From: Oceanospirillum sp964342385
Lineage (GTDB): Bacteria > Pseudomonadota > Gammaproteobacteria > Pseudomonadales > Halomonadaceae
Direction: 5' to 3'
DNA: 64,000 nucleotides
Assembly: GCA_964342385.1 (NCBI GenBank)
Contig: CAYFGP010000005.1
Location: 1 to 64,000 of the forward strand
The position numbers and the translations under genes are program-made. The notes under the pieces are model-generated. The model had not been told where the DNA came from. It saw only the letters and a program-made list of their open reading frames with translations, and made no database searches. Positions 9,055-18,161 of this stretch are shown here, piece by piece; position 1 is the stretch's first letter; every line of letters starts with the position of its first letter.

Positions 9055-9843
9055 TTAGAAACCGAGGCTAGACAACAGGTCATCAACTTCATCCTGACCT
9101 GAGACCACATCTACACGCTCTTCGGCATTAATAATTGGCCCTTCTGGAGCATGAGCTTCTTCCTCTGGGCGATTACTGTCCTCATGTTTAATGCCAGTAA
9201 TCTTATCAACCTGCCCCGCCATACAAACGAGGTTAACCAGATTTTCCTCAATCTCTTGAACCAGAGTAATTACTTTGATCAGCACCTGACCAGTCAGGTC
9301 CTGATAACCTTGCGCCAAAATGATGTCATTAAAATTACTAGACAAAGAGTTGGACTGCTCTTCAGTCTCTTTCAGGAAATCATCAATACGGCGGTATAAG
9401 TCTCTGAACTCTTCTGGTTTCATCTCTCGACGAACCAAACGAGCCCAATCCTTTCTTAGTGCTCCAGCCTGATCGCGCAAACGATCTGCAACAGGAGCAC
9501 TTTCATCCACCTTGTCCATCGTCTGGTTTGCAGCATCCTGGGTCATCTTAATGACATAGTTCAATCGATCTGTGGCGTTAGCCATCTTCGACATCTCTTC
9601 TGTCGCAGGGCTCGCTACTCCCACATCAATGTGGAAATTGGTAATAGCATCATGCAAAGCACGAGTGAGGCGCCCAACTTCAAGATATAAGTTGCGGTTC
9701 CGCTCATCATTGATACGTTGAATCAAATTCACCGCATCAGAAAGGTCACCACTTTCTACCTTCTCTATCAGTTCAGACGTACTTTGTTTGAGAAGCTTCT
9801 CAAATTCACTTGTTTGCTGCTCACCCGGGCCATTCAGAGCCAT
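9055..9843 (-). CDS. cheZ: CheZ phosphatase of CheY-P
   Basis: 262 residues, mostly helical. The active-site segment ILAQGYQDLTGQVLIKVI carries the conserved Gln that positions water for CheY-P hydrolysis. The acidic C-terminal tail ends DEVDDLLSSLGF, the amphipathic CheY-binding peptide. It is located between cheY and cheA, 12 bp from cheA, as in other polar-flagellate gammaproteobacteria. Confidence 0.95.
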   Translation of the reverse strand: MALNGPGEQQTSEFEKLLKQSTSELIEKVESGDLSDAVNLIQRINDERNRNLYLEVGRLTRALHDAITNFHIDVGVASPATEEMSKMANATDRLNYVIKMTQDAANQTMDKVDESAPVADRLRDQAGALRKDWARLVRREMKPEEFRDLYRRIDDFLKETEEQSNSLSSNFNDIILAQGYQDLTGQVLIKVITLVQEIEENLVNLVCMAGQVDKITGIKHEDSNRPEEEAHAPEGPIINAEERVDVVSGQDEVDDLLSSLGF

Positions 9844-9896
9844 AACCAGAAACCTTTATTTGATGAATATCTGTCTACCCGCATAAAAAAACAGGA

Positions 9897-10286
9897 TCAC
9901 TGCTGTTCAATACGCTCAAAGATCTTGTCAATTTTTTCCTTGAGCACTGCAGCGGTAAAAGGCTTAACAATATAGCCATTTACACCTGCCTGGGCGGCAG
10001 CAACAATCTGCTCTCGTTTTGCTTCAGCAGTTACCATCAGGATTGGCAGGTCTTTAAACCGTGGATCAGCTCGACAAGTTTTTAACAAATCGAACCCTGT
10101 CATCCCAGGCATATTCCAGTCAGTCACCAGAAAATCAAAGTTACCAGTTTCCAGCATAGGTAATGCAGTTAATCCATCATCGGCCTCATGGGTATTTGTA
10201 AACCCAAGATCACGTAACAGGTTCTTAACAATCCTCCTCATAGTGGAAAAATCATCCACAATGAGAATTTTCATATTCTTATCCAA
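9897..10286 (-). CDS. cheY: CheY response regulator, probable TTG start
   Basis: A single receiver domain of about 129 residues that binds FliM when phosphorylated and reverses the motor. Key residues are visible: the acidic pair in ILIVDDFSTMRR, phospho-acceptor Asp in LVTDWNMPGM, Thr in MVTAEAKR and Lys in YIVKPF. Start choice: GGAGG lies 5 nt before a TTG at 10286, giving MDKNMKILIVDD, which matches family N-termini I recall. The GTG at 10298 overlaps the Shine-Dalgarno, and the ATG at 10274 is 17 nt from it. Confidence 0.93.
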   Translation of the reverse strand: MDKNMKILIVDDFSTMRRIVKNLLRDLGFTNTHEADDGLTALPMLETGNFDFLVTDWNMPGMTGFDLLKTCRADPRFKDLPILMVTAEAKREQIVAAAQAGVNGYIVKPFTAAVLKEKIDKIFERIEQQ

Positions 10287-10383
10287 GGCAACCTCCACTT
10301 ACCCTAATTTGCCATCATTAGAATACTATAAAAATGCATCTAACAGATATCTAACTAACTTTTAAAAAGTTGTGCAAAAAAGT

Positions 10384-11109
10384 TTATTTCCAATCATCCA
10401 AACGACCTCTCAGCCTGAGTGCGGCCTGACTATGAATCTGACTCACTCTCGACTCACTGACCGAAAGCACTGCACCAATCTCTTTCAGATTGAGCCCCTC
10501 GGTGTAATACAGTGCTAAGACCATTTGTTCTCTCTCCGGTAGACCTGAGATAGCGTCAGCCAATGCTTTTTGAAAAGCATCTCCTTCTACCGATTCATCA
10601 GGATCAGCTGATTCTACATCAGCTATATCAAAACTGCTGTCTTCCTGACCGGTTATTTCATCAAAACTAAATAATTTAGTACCGGCCGTATCTTGGAGAT
10701 AACTATTATACTCTTCCAGTGATACGCCAAGCTCTTCTGCAACTTCTGTATCTCTAGCGTCTCGCCCCGTTCTTGCTTCAACAGTTTTAATCGCTTCTGC
10801 AACCTTACGACTGTTACGATGTACAGATCTTGGAGCCCAATCATAGCGACGAACTTCGTCTAACATGGCACCTCTGATCCTGATAGAGGCATACGTTTCA
10901 AAACTTGCGCCTTTAGAACCATCGAACTTCTGAGAAGCTTCAATCAGACCTATCATGCCAGCTTGAACCAGGTCATCCAGCATCACACTGGACGGCAAGC
11001 GCCCTAAAAGGTGCTGAGCGACCTTTTTTACCAGGCCTGAATGTTGATCAACAAGTTCACTACAGCCATTTTGTGAATAATACATACCTGAACTCATTAC
11101 CAGGGCCAT
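10384..11109 (-). CDS. fliA: FliA, flagellar sigma-28 factor
   Basis: 241 residues. Region 2 is visible in LDDLVQAGMIGLIEASQKFD and SFETYASIRIRGAMLDEVR; region 4 helix-turn-helix in LNLKEIGAVLSVSESRVSQIHSQAALRLR near the C-terminus. FliA directs late flagellar transcription; matching sites are seen at 37689 (flaG) and 42988 (flagellin 1). GGAGG precedes the ATG by 11 nt. The gene follows flhF after only 23 bp: the flhG/fleN gene that normally separates them is absent. Confidence 0.96.
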   Translation of the reverse strand: MALVMSSGMYYSQNGCSELVDQHSGLVKKVAQHLLGRLPSSVMLDDLVQAGMIGLIEASQKFDGSKGASFETYASIRIRGAMLDEVRRYDWAPRSVHRNSRKVAEAIKTVEARTGRDARDTEVAEELGVSLEEYNSYLQDTAGTKLFSFDEITGQEDSSFDIADVESADPDESVEGDAFQKALADAISGLPEREQMVLALYYTEGLNLKEIGAVLSVSESRVSQIHSQAALRLRGRLDDWK

Positions 11110-11132
11110 ATGACACTGATCCTCCGACCTAA

Positions 11133-12398
11133 TCAGTCTGTTGCATGACCAGCTTCCTGCTGCTCAAGTAATTCCAGAGCCTGATAAACCAAATGACGTG
11201 CATCAGCTGCGCGCAGGTCATCAGGAATCTTCTGCCCATCGGCAACATATGCCAGAGGCAAGCGGTTATCGGCGATCAAGCTTAAAACCTCACCAGCACT
11301 AACACTTTCATCCAGCTTTGTAATCACACAACCATTTAAGCCTTGAGGTTGATAGGTATCGTAAGCAGCTTGCAATACCTGCCCCTGACTGGTTGCACTT
11401 AGGACAATATATTTTTTAATTCGCGCTGAAGTAGATTCTAACAGTTGGAACTGCTCAGCCATATTTGGATCTTGAGCACTCAATCCGGCAGTATCAATCA
11501 GCACCAGATTTTTACTCTTCAGCGCTCTTAATGTTTCTTCCAAAGGATGTTTATCATCAACAACCCTAACTGGAATACCCAATATACGCCCAATGGTTCT
11601 CAACTGTTCATAAGCGGCAACTCTGTAACAATCTGTCGTTACCAAGGCTAAGTTTTCTGGGCCGTACTTAAGAACATAGCGAGCGGCAAGTTTACCTATC
11701 GTTGCCGTTTTTCCAACACCTGTTGGCCCTAGTAGAGCAATAATTCCACCCTGATCAATAATATCAGAAGAAGCGGTTAAAATACTGCCTTGTAGCTGGT
11801 TAACAGCTTTATCCCACGCACTTGAGAAATCGATATTTTCCTCAAGATCCAATGCGGTTAATACCCGCTGGGTAAATACTTTAGAAAGCCCTAAACGTCG
11901 CAAACGCTTTTGAACCATCGCTTCAACGGGTTTACGTTCAGCCATACTTTCCTGCATCTGCTCTTTAAGCAACTCGCGCAAGCCCTGAATCTCAGACTGC
12001 ATCGCTTTCATCGTTGCACTTTCAGCTGTAGCACTTTGCGCTTTACCACCCAGAGTACCAACCATAGCTTCTGCGTTAGATTTATGAACGCCCCCTTGGG
12101 CCTTACTTTGGAAAGCATCCTCGATAGAGAGGTCAGAACGCTCTGATGCATTATCAATCACGCTCTTTGCTTTCGCTAAAGCATCAGCTAAAGAATCGGT
12201 TAACGCATCTTGATCCTGATCAGCAATATCATCAGAGGACTGGCGAAGAATGCTGGAATCATAATCGACAGCAGTGACAATCTCTACTCCACCAGCAACT
12301 TTATTATTCGATAAAATTGCGGCATCAGAGCCAAACTCATCCCGAACCAGCTTCATTGCTTGGCGCATATCTGGGGCAAAAAAACGTTTGACCTTCAT
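11133..12398 (-). CDS. flhF: FlhF, SRP-type GTPase for polar flagellum placement
   Basis: About 421 residues. A basic N-terminal B domain (MKVKRFFAPDMRQAMKLVRDEFG), a variable central region, and the NG GTPase domain from about residue 190 with P-loop GPTGVGKTATIG, TTDCYRVAAYEQL, VLIDTAGLS and ITKLDE. FlhF places the flagellum at the pole and is normally balanced by FlhG. Start: the ATG at 12398 gives the conserved N-terminus and has AAGGA about 11 nt upstream; an ATG at 12410 would have no room for a Shine-Dalgarno. Confidence 0.94.
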   Translation of the reverse strand: MKVKRFFAPDMRQAMKLVRDEFGSDAAILSNNKVAGGVEIVTAVDYDSSILRQSSDDIADQDQDALTDSLADALAKAKSVIDNASERSDLSIEDAFQSKAQGGVHKSNAEAMVGTLGGKAQSATAESATMKAMQSEIQGLRELLKEQMQESMAERKPVEAMVQKRLRRLGLSKVFTQRVLTALDLEENIDFSSAWDKAVNQLQGSILTASSDIIDQGGIIALLGPTGVGKTATIGKLAARYVLKYGPENLALVTTDCYRVAAYEQLRTIGRILGIPVRVVDDKHPLEETLRALKSKNLVLIDTAGLSAQDPNMAEQFQLLESTSARIKKYIVLSATSQGQVLQAAYDTYQPQGLNGCVITKLDESVSAGEVLSLIADNRLPLAYVADGQKIPDDLRAADARHLVYQALELLEQQEAGHATD

Positions 12399-12462
12399 AC
12401 CATCCAACATCCTTCAAAAATCACAGCCACCAACCTAACATTTGTCCATGACCAATATAAGT

Positions 12463-14583
12463 TTATTGCTGTCCAACCGTCGCTACAATAGTAATCTGTT
12501 TATTATCAGGTATTTCCTGATATGAAAGCACATGAACAGGCTGCGCGCTATAGCGAACAAATCTGGCAAGCACTTGCCGCACAGGAGCGGCAACAACCAA
12601 CACAGCAGGATTCCCCATCATCTCTTGTTGTTGAGCCACTTCGCTCAAAGACTGCTGCAAACGCTCTGCCATTGCAGGCTCAAGAACCAGATTATCCTCC
12701 ACATTGGATTGAGCAGCCTGCTGTACTGACTGCAGCAATATCTGTTCCAACTGAGGCTCCAAGGTAATAACTGGCAGATCTGTGCCAGGACCGCAAATGG
12801 ATTGAACAATAGAGCGTGATAAGGATACCCTTACCGCCGAAGTCAGCTGGCCAATATCTCTAGTTTGCTGAGCAGTCTCAACCAAAGACTGAGCAATCGT
12901 CCTAAAATCTCGAATCGAAACATTTTCCTGCAATAGATTTTGGATAATTTTCAACAGCTGATTCAACGATAAACTATCCGGCACTAACTGCTCAGAAAGC
13001 TTAGGAGATCCTTTAGCCAACCCATCCATCAGATGCTGAATATCATCATGCCCAATCAACTCATGGGCATAGTTTTGCATGATTTGGTTAAGTTGTGTCG
13101 CCACAACAGTACTCGCATCAACGACCGTATAACCCAAAGCCTGCGCTTCATCTCTATCCTGAGCCTCAACCCAAATAGCATCCAACCCAAAAGCAGGATC
13201 CTTACCCTGAATACCTGGCACTTCGCCAAAAACCTGACCCGGGTTGATCGCCATCTCACGATCCGGATAAACTTCTGCTTCAGCAACAACAACACCTTTC
13301 AGCAAGATGCGATAGCTGGTCGGCGACAACTCAAGGTTATCTCGGATATGCACCGAAGGCACGAGAAAACCCAATTCCTGAGAAAGCTTTTTACGAATAC
13401 CTTTAATTCTGCCAAGTAGCTGCCCCCCCTGATTCTTATCTACCAGAGGAATCAATCGATAGCCAACTTCCAACCCTAACAGATCGACCATAGGCACATC
13501 CCCCCAACCCAGTTCTTTCTGATTGACAGCTTCAGCATCAGGCACAGGCATTTCCATCTGAGCTTTTTTCTTGTCTTCCAGCTCCCGTGCCACCTTTTTC
13601 TCAGTAAAATAGATGATGCCATAAGCACCAAAACCAGCCAGCGCCGCAAGCGTCAAGAACACAAGATGAGGCATGCCAGGGATAACCCCCAGGACAAACA
13701 TGATAGCAGCCGTAATAACCAAAGCCTGAGGCGAGCCAAACATCTGACCCGTCACCTGCTGACCAATACTTTCGGTACTGTTAACACGGGTTACCATAAT
13801 GGCGGCGGCAACTGACAATAGCAAAGAAGGAATCTGGGCAACCAAACCATCACCAATGGTCAGCAGAACGTACTTTTCCAGAGCATCAGCAAATTCCAGA
13901 CTATGCTGCAACATACCAATACCCAGACCACCCAGCACGTTAATCACCAGAATCAGAATACCTGCAACAGCATCACCACGCACGAATTTACTGGCACCAT
14001 CCATTGCCCCGTAAAAGTCAGCTTCATTCGCGACGTCCTCACGCCTCTGTTTTGCCTCATCCTGACCAATCAAACCGGCGTTCAAATCCGCATCGATCGC
14101 CATTTGTTTACCTGGCATCGCATCCAAGGTAAATCGAGCGCTTACTTCTGAAATACGTCCAGCACCTTTAGTGATCACTACAAAGTTGATAATCATCAGA
14201 ATGAGGAAAACAACCAAACCGACCACATAGTTGCCGCCAATCAAAACGGCACCAAAAGCCTCAATTACCTTACCAGCAGCATCACCACCTTCATGACCTT
14301 CCAATAGCACGATACGAGTTGAGGCAACATTCAAGGCTAGGCGTAATAAGGTCGCCACCAGCAAAACAGTAGGAAATACTGCAAAATCCAACGGCCTTAG
14401 AGCATAAACAGCCACCAGAAGAATAATAATAGATAAGGCAATATTGAAGGTAAAAAGGATGTCCAACAGAAACACTGGCATAGGCAGTGTCATCATGCCC
14501 AGCAAGGTTAAAATCAGAACAGGAATACCTAACCCAGTAAGTGGTAAGCTCCTTAATTTATTGAGAATCTCTGTCTTTTCCAT
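12463..14583 (-). CDS. flhA: FlhA, flagellar type III export gate
   Basis: 706 residues. About eight membrane helices in residues 15-330, with the conserved cytoplasmic loop MPGKQMAIDADLNAGLI and FYGAMDGASKFVRGDA typical of the FHIPEP family, then a large cytoplasmic domain (about 350-706) that forms the nonameric substrate-docking ring. It uses proton motive force to drive export together with FlhB, FliP, FliQ and FliR. The gene is separated from flhB by 97 bp containing a strong hairpin. Confidence 0.97.
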   Translation of the reverse strand: MEKTEILNKLRSLPLTGLGIPVLILTLLGMMTLPMPVFLLDILFTFNIALSIIILLVAVYALRPLDFAVFPTVLLVATLLRLALNVASTRIVLLEGHEGGDAAGKVIEAFGAVLIGGNYVVGLVVFLILMIINFVVITKGAGRISEVSARFTLDAMPGKQMAIDADLNAGLIGQDEAKQRREDVANEADFYGAMDGASKFVRGDAVAGILILVINVLGGLGIGMLQHSLEFADALEKYVLLTIGDGLVAQIPSLLLSVAAAIMVTRVNSTESIGQQVTGQMFGSPQALVITAAIMFVLGVIPGMPHLVFLTLAALAGFGAYGIIYFTEKKVARELEDKKKAQMEMPVPDAEAVNQKELGWGDVPMVDLLGLEVGYRLIPLVDKNQGGQLLGRIKGIRKKLSQELGFLVPSVHIRDNLELSPTSYRILLKGVVVAEAEVYPDREMAINPGQVFGEVPGIQGKDPAFGLDAIWVEAQDRDEAQALGYTVVDASTVVATQLNQIMQNYAHELIGHDDIQHLMDGLAKGSPKLSEQLVPDSLSLNQLLKIIQNLLQENVSIRDFRTIAQSLVETAQQTRDIGQLTSAVRVSLSRSIVQSICGPGTDLPVITLEPQLEQILLQSVQQAAQSNVEDNLVLEPAMAERLQQSLSEVAQQQEMMGNPAVLVVAAPVRQVLARFVRYSAQPVHVLSYQEIPDNKQITIVATVGQQ

Positions 14584-14649
14584 TCTTGCCCTTGCTCTGG
14601 CAGCAAAATAAAGTCACACCAAAGTTAATGCTACCAACAATACGATACC

Positions 14650-14678
14650 AGGCAAAGCAGTAAGCGACTGCTTTGCCT
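14650..14678 (-). terminator. Strong hairpin just after flhB, no T-run
   Basis: AGGCAAAGCAGT-AAGCG-ACTGCTTTGCCT, a perfect 12-bp stem with a 5-nt loop, begins 2 nt past the flhB stop. The minus-strand sequence after it (GGTATCGTA) is not T-rich, so it may limit read-through or stabilise the mRNA end rather than being a classic intrinsic terminator. Confidence 0.5.
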
Positions 14679-14680
14679 AT

Positions 14681-15814
14681 TTACTTCTTATATTCATCAG
14701 GTATTTCTGGTGAAGGTGCTTTTCCTGGATGAGAAGCCTTACCAGATCTAGATTGTTTTAGCTGATAAACGTAAGCCAAGATCTGCGCAACAGCCATATA
14801 TAATCCCTCCGGAATCACATCCCCAATCTCTGTACTGTAATAGATAGCCCGGGACAAAGGAGGGATTTGCAAGACAGGCACATCATGGGCCTCTGCTACC
14901 TCACGAATTTTAAAGGCGACTTCATCACCACCTTTTGCCAATAGCTCAGGGGCTCCCATAACGCCGTCTTCATATTTAAGAGCTACAGCAAAGTGAGTTG
15001 GGTTAGTAATAACCACATCAGCCTGAGGCACATCTCCCATCATTCGACGGTTAGCCATTTCACGCTGCAACTGACGAATTCGCCCCTTCACTTCGGGCTT
15101 ACCCTCAGTGTTTTTCATCTCATCCTTCACTTCCTGCAGCGTCATTTTCATCTTTTCATTATATTGATACAGCTGAAACGGCACATCAATCAACACAATC
15201 AAAATCAATGAAGAGCTAATCCAAATAGCCACCCAAGCCAAGATTTCAACCATACGCGCAAAAGCATACTCTGGAGCCATGTGAGATAAGCTCGGCAGCT
15301 CTAGCTTATAAGCATTAAACACTAATACTGCAGATATTCCGACTACCGCCACCTTGGCAACAGCTTTAAGCAACTCGACCAAAGAGTTCAGAGAAAAGAG
15401 TCTTTTAATCCCCTCAATGGGATTCAAGCGACTGAACTTTGGAACCAAAGCCTCTGTACTAAAGTTCCACCCTCCTAAAGAAATTGGAGCTATTAAGGCC
15501 GCTAACACCAATACAGCCATCAGAGGCAGCAAGCCAAGAATTGCTTCCTTAACGGATTGAGTCAGGTGCCGGAATAATCCCTGTGTATCAAAGATATCCC
15601 CTCTAGATATAGAGAAATTATAGTGAAAGATCTCCAACAATACTTCTGCAACACCAGGGCCAAACATAAGCAATGACCCTGCAGCGACTAATGTCAACAG
15701 CATGGTATTCAAGTCTTTAGAACGAGGAATATCACCTTTTTTACGCGCCTCATCGAGGCGCTTACTGGTGGGCTCTTCGGTTTTTTCCTGCCCGTCTTCG
15801 TTCTCTTTAGCCAT
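14681..15814 (-). CDS. flhB: FlhB, export apparatus specificity switch
   Basis: 377 residues. Charged N-terminus (KTEEPTSKRLDEARKKG), four membrane helices between about 35 and 210, a linker, then the autocleavage motif NPTH at residues 271-274 and the cytoplasmic C-domain. Cleavage between Asn and Pro, together with FliK, switches export from hook to filament proteins. Its ATG overlaps the fliR stop by one base (TAATG). A separate copy of the C-domain (flhX) is at 2065. Confidence 0.97.
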   Translation of the reverse strand: MAKENEDGQEKTEEPTSKRLDEARKKGDIPRSKDLNTMLLTLVAAGSLLMFGPGVAEVLLEIFHYNFSISRGDIFDTQGLFRHLTQSVKEAILGLLPLMAVLVLAALIAPISLGGWNFSTEALVPKFSRLNPIEGIKRLFSLNSLVELLKAVAKVAVVGISAVLVFNAYKLELPSLSHMAPEYAFARMVEILAWVAIWISSSLILIVLIDVPFQLYQYNEKMKMTLQEVKDEMKNTEGKPEVKGRIRQLQREMANRRMMGDVPQADVVITNPTHFAVALKYEDGVMGAPELLAKGGDEVAFKIREVAEAHDVPVLQIPPLSRAIYYSTEIGDVIPEGLYMAVAQILAYVYQLKQSRSGKASHPGKAPSPEIPDEYKK

Positions 15815-16605
15815 TACGCCCTAGCCCTTGACTCAATCCAATCGCGTAAAAAACCCAACCCAAAATCAAAAACCGACTCAAAATGAACAACTATAGTGTT
15901 TATCCCAATCCAGGCAATCAACAAACTAAACGTCATCATAAATGGAAAACCCAGAGAAAAGATATTCAACTGCGGGGCTGCTCTTGTCACAATACCCAAT
16001 CCCGCCTGCACCATCAATAAAGCTGTAATTCCCGGCAAGACAATTAGAAAAGCAGCGACAAACATCCACCCACCTAAATTGGCAATCTCCCAAAAAAGCT
16101 CACGATCAACACTTACATACCCAATAGGCAAGAGTTGAAAACTATCAGCCAAGATTTGAATCAAAGCCAAATGGCCATTCATAGTGACAAACAGCATATT
16201 GCCACCAATAACCAAAAATTGAGCCATTACAGTAGTATTCACACCATTAGCAGGATCAGCCATCGACGCGAACCCCAAACCTGCCTGCATCGCATAGATC
16301 TGCCCAGCAAGCGCAAAAACCTGATAAACCACCTGCACGATAAAGCCAAATGTTACACCGATTAAAACCTGCTGAGCGATTACTAGAAAAGCCTCCATTG
16401 AAATCAAATCAATTTGCGGAACAGGAGGCAACATCGGCATGATAGCCAAAGTGGTCATAATCGAAAGCCCTAAACGCATATTTGAGGGCAACATCTGCGA
16501 ACCAATTAAGGGGACTGCCATAAAGAAGCCAGCCACACGAAAGAGCGGCCAGAGAAAACCAGCCACCCACTCCGTTATCATGCTATCAGTAATGATTGCC
16601 GACAC
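15814..16605 (-). CDS. fliR: FliR, export gate component
   Basis: 263 residues with about six hydrophobic membrane segments; LWPLFRVAGFFMAVPLIG near the N-terminus and AGLGFASMADPANG in the middle are typical of FliR. It assembles with FliP and FliQ into the core export gate. The first codon at 16605 is GTG with AGG about 8 nt upstream; an ATG nine codons in is the alternative. Its stop overlaps the flhB start. Confidence 0.95.
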   Translation of the reverse strand: MSAIITDSMITEWVAGFLWPLFRVAGFFMAVPLIGSQMLPSNMRLGLSIMTTLAIMPMLPPVPQIDLISMEAFLVIAQQVLIGVTFGFIVQVVYQVFALAGQIYAMQAGLGFASMADPANGVNTTVMAQFLVIGGNMLFVTMNGHLALIQILADSFQLLPIGYVSVDRELFWEIANLGGWMFVAAFLIVLPGITALLMVQAGLGIVTRAAPQLNIFSLGFPFMMTFSLLIAWIGINTIVVHFESVFDFGLGFLRDWIESRARA

Positions 16606-16609
16606 TAGG

Positions 16610-16879
16610 CTAACCTATTAAGAAGGGAATATTGGAATAAAGCTTTGTAGCGAACTCCATCAAAGACCGAACCAACCAAGGCCCAGCAACCACAATAGCC
16701 AACAGGGTTGCAAACAAACGTGGTAGAAAACTTAAAGTTTGTTCGTTAATCTGTGTTGCAGCCTGAAAAACACTGATTAGCAAGCCGACCAACAAACTCG
16801 GCACGACCATGACCGCAACGATAAGCATGATAAGAAACATCGCCTCACGAAGAATATCAACTACAACTGAAGGCGTCAT
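16610..16879 (-). CDS. fliQ: FliQ, export gate component
   Basis: 89 residues with two membrane helices (about 15-40 and 50-75), full family length, containing ISVFQAATQINEQTLSFLPR, a conserved FliQ stretch. It sits 4 nt before fliR and 2 nt after fliP, in the standard fliP-fliQ-fliR order. Confidence 0.96.
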   Translation of the reverse strand: MTPSVVVDILREAMFLIMLIVAVMVVPSLLVGLLISVFQAATQINEQTLSFLPRLFATLLAIVVAGPWLVRSLMEFATKLYSNIPFLIG

Positions 16880-16881
16880 AA

Positions 16882-17625
16882 TTAACCGGCTCCAAAGCTA
16901 GATGCCAAAGTCCCCATAACTAAGGCCCAACCATCAATAAGCACAAACAGCATAATCTTAAAGGGCAGCGAGATAATAATAGGCGACAACATCATCATAC
17001 CCATCGCCATCAGGATACTGGCAATCACGAGGTCAATCACAAGAAAAGGAATAAAGACAATAAAACCGATCTGAAAAGCAGTTTTCAACTCACTTGTCAT
17101 AAAGGCTGGCACAAGGATACTGAAAGGAATATCTGCGGCTGAAGCAAACTGCTCATAACCCGCGATACGAGCAAAAAGATCCACATGATCTTCCCGCGTC
17201 TGGGATAACATAAACTCTGTAATTGGCTTTTTAGCCAACTCAACAGCATCAGCCGCATTGACTGTCTCATCGAGATAAGGCTGAAGCGCATTCACGTTAA
17301 TCTGGTCCCAAACCGGTGTCATAATAAAGAAGGTCAGAAATAGCGCTAAACCTATCATAATCTGATTGGAAGGCGACTGTTGTAGACCCAACGCTTGGCG
17401 CAAAATTGCAAAAACAATAATAATACGCGTAAATGATGTCAGCATAATCAAGGCGGCTGGAATAAACGTCAGCGCCGTCATGATTGCCAGAATTTGGATC
17501 GTCACAGAATAATTCTGAGAGCCGTCCTCACCTGTAACTAAAGTGACTGCCGGTATCCCTGTTTCAGCACTGGCGACACCACTAAACAGCAAAGCAAAGA
17601 GAAATACGCCAATAAACCGCAGCAT
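16882..17625 (-). CDS. fliP: FliP, export gate component
   Basis: 247 residues. An N-terminal cleavable signal (about residues 1-20, ending VASA) is followed by the conserved core: LTFIPAALIMLTSFTRIIIV, RQALGLQQSPSNQIMIGLALF, and the C-terminal membrane pair ending near GWALVMGTLASSF. FliP forms the pentameric centre of the FliPQR gate. Its start overlaps the fliO stop by one base. Confidence 0.97.
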   Translation of the reverse strand: MLRFIGVFLFALLFSGVASAETGIPAVTLVTGEDGSQNYSVTIQILAIMTALTFIPAALIMLTSFTRIIIVFAILRQALGLQQSPSNQIMIGLALFLTFFIMTPVWDQINVNALQPYLDETVNAADAVELAKKPITEFMLSQTREDHVDLFARIAGYEQFASAADIPFSILVPAFMTSELKTAFQIGFIVFIPFLVIDLVIASILMAMGMMMLSPIIISLPFKIMLFVLIDGWALVMGTLASSFGAG

Positions 17626-18158
17626 TAGCCTGAATCCTTATTTGTCGCTTTATTCGCAATAAAACCCTGTAAAACAGCCTGAAACCCTTGTTGCTGAGAA
17701 GATACCGATCCTATTGACACGACAGGATCAGCAAAGACGTGCAAACAATTCACACCGGCTGTAGAAATACCTAGCACCATCTGAGTACCAGCCACGTCAA
17801 CCAGCATAATCCTCTCTTTCCCACCCAGAGGCAAGACTGACAATACCTTCATTTGCCCCTTAGTCCCACTAAAACCCGATGGAGCGGCTTTACGAACCAA
17901 CCAAGCCAAAATAAAGATAACCAACAACACAATCGCCAGCGAAATGGAAACACTTTCTAGATTTTGACTAATTAAACCACCTTCTACCGATTTTATTGGT
18001 GCCGAAGGCGCTATAGGAGCTGAGGTTGTTTCTGTCTTGACAAAAGATGAGCTTGAGGCTGAAGGAGAAAGAAGCTCAACCGCTTCTTGAGCCCGTAAGG
18101 ACGAGCTCAAGAAGGTAGAGAAGAGTAAACTGACAATTAAAAAAAAACGCTTATTCAT
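17625..18158 (-). CDS. fliO: FliO, export gate assembly factor
   Basis: 177 residues. N-terminal signal-like helix (about 1-22), a short Ser/Pro-rich periplasmic part, a membrane helix at about 73-90 (SISLAIVLLVIFILAWLVRK), and a cytoplasmic domain with MKVLSVLPLGGKERIMLVDVAGTQMVLGIS. FliO acts as a scaffold for FliP ring assembly. It lies between fliN (3 nt gap) and fliP (1-nt overlap). Confidence 0.92.
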   Translation of the reverse strand: MNKRFFLIVSLLFSTFLSSSLRAQEAVELLSPSASSSSFVKTETTSAPIAPSAPIKSVEGGLISQNLESVSISLAIVLLVIFILAWLVRKAAPSGFSGTKGQMKVLSVLPLGGKERIMLVDVAGTQMVLGISTAGVNCLHVFADPVVSIGSVSSQQQGFQAVLQGFIANKATNKDSG

Positions 18159-18161
18159 GCA

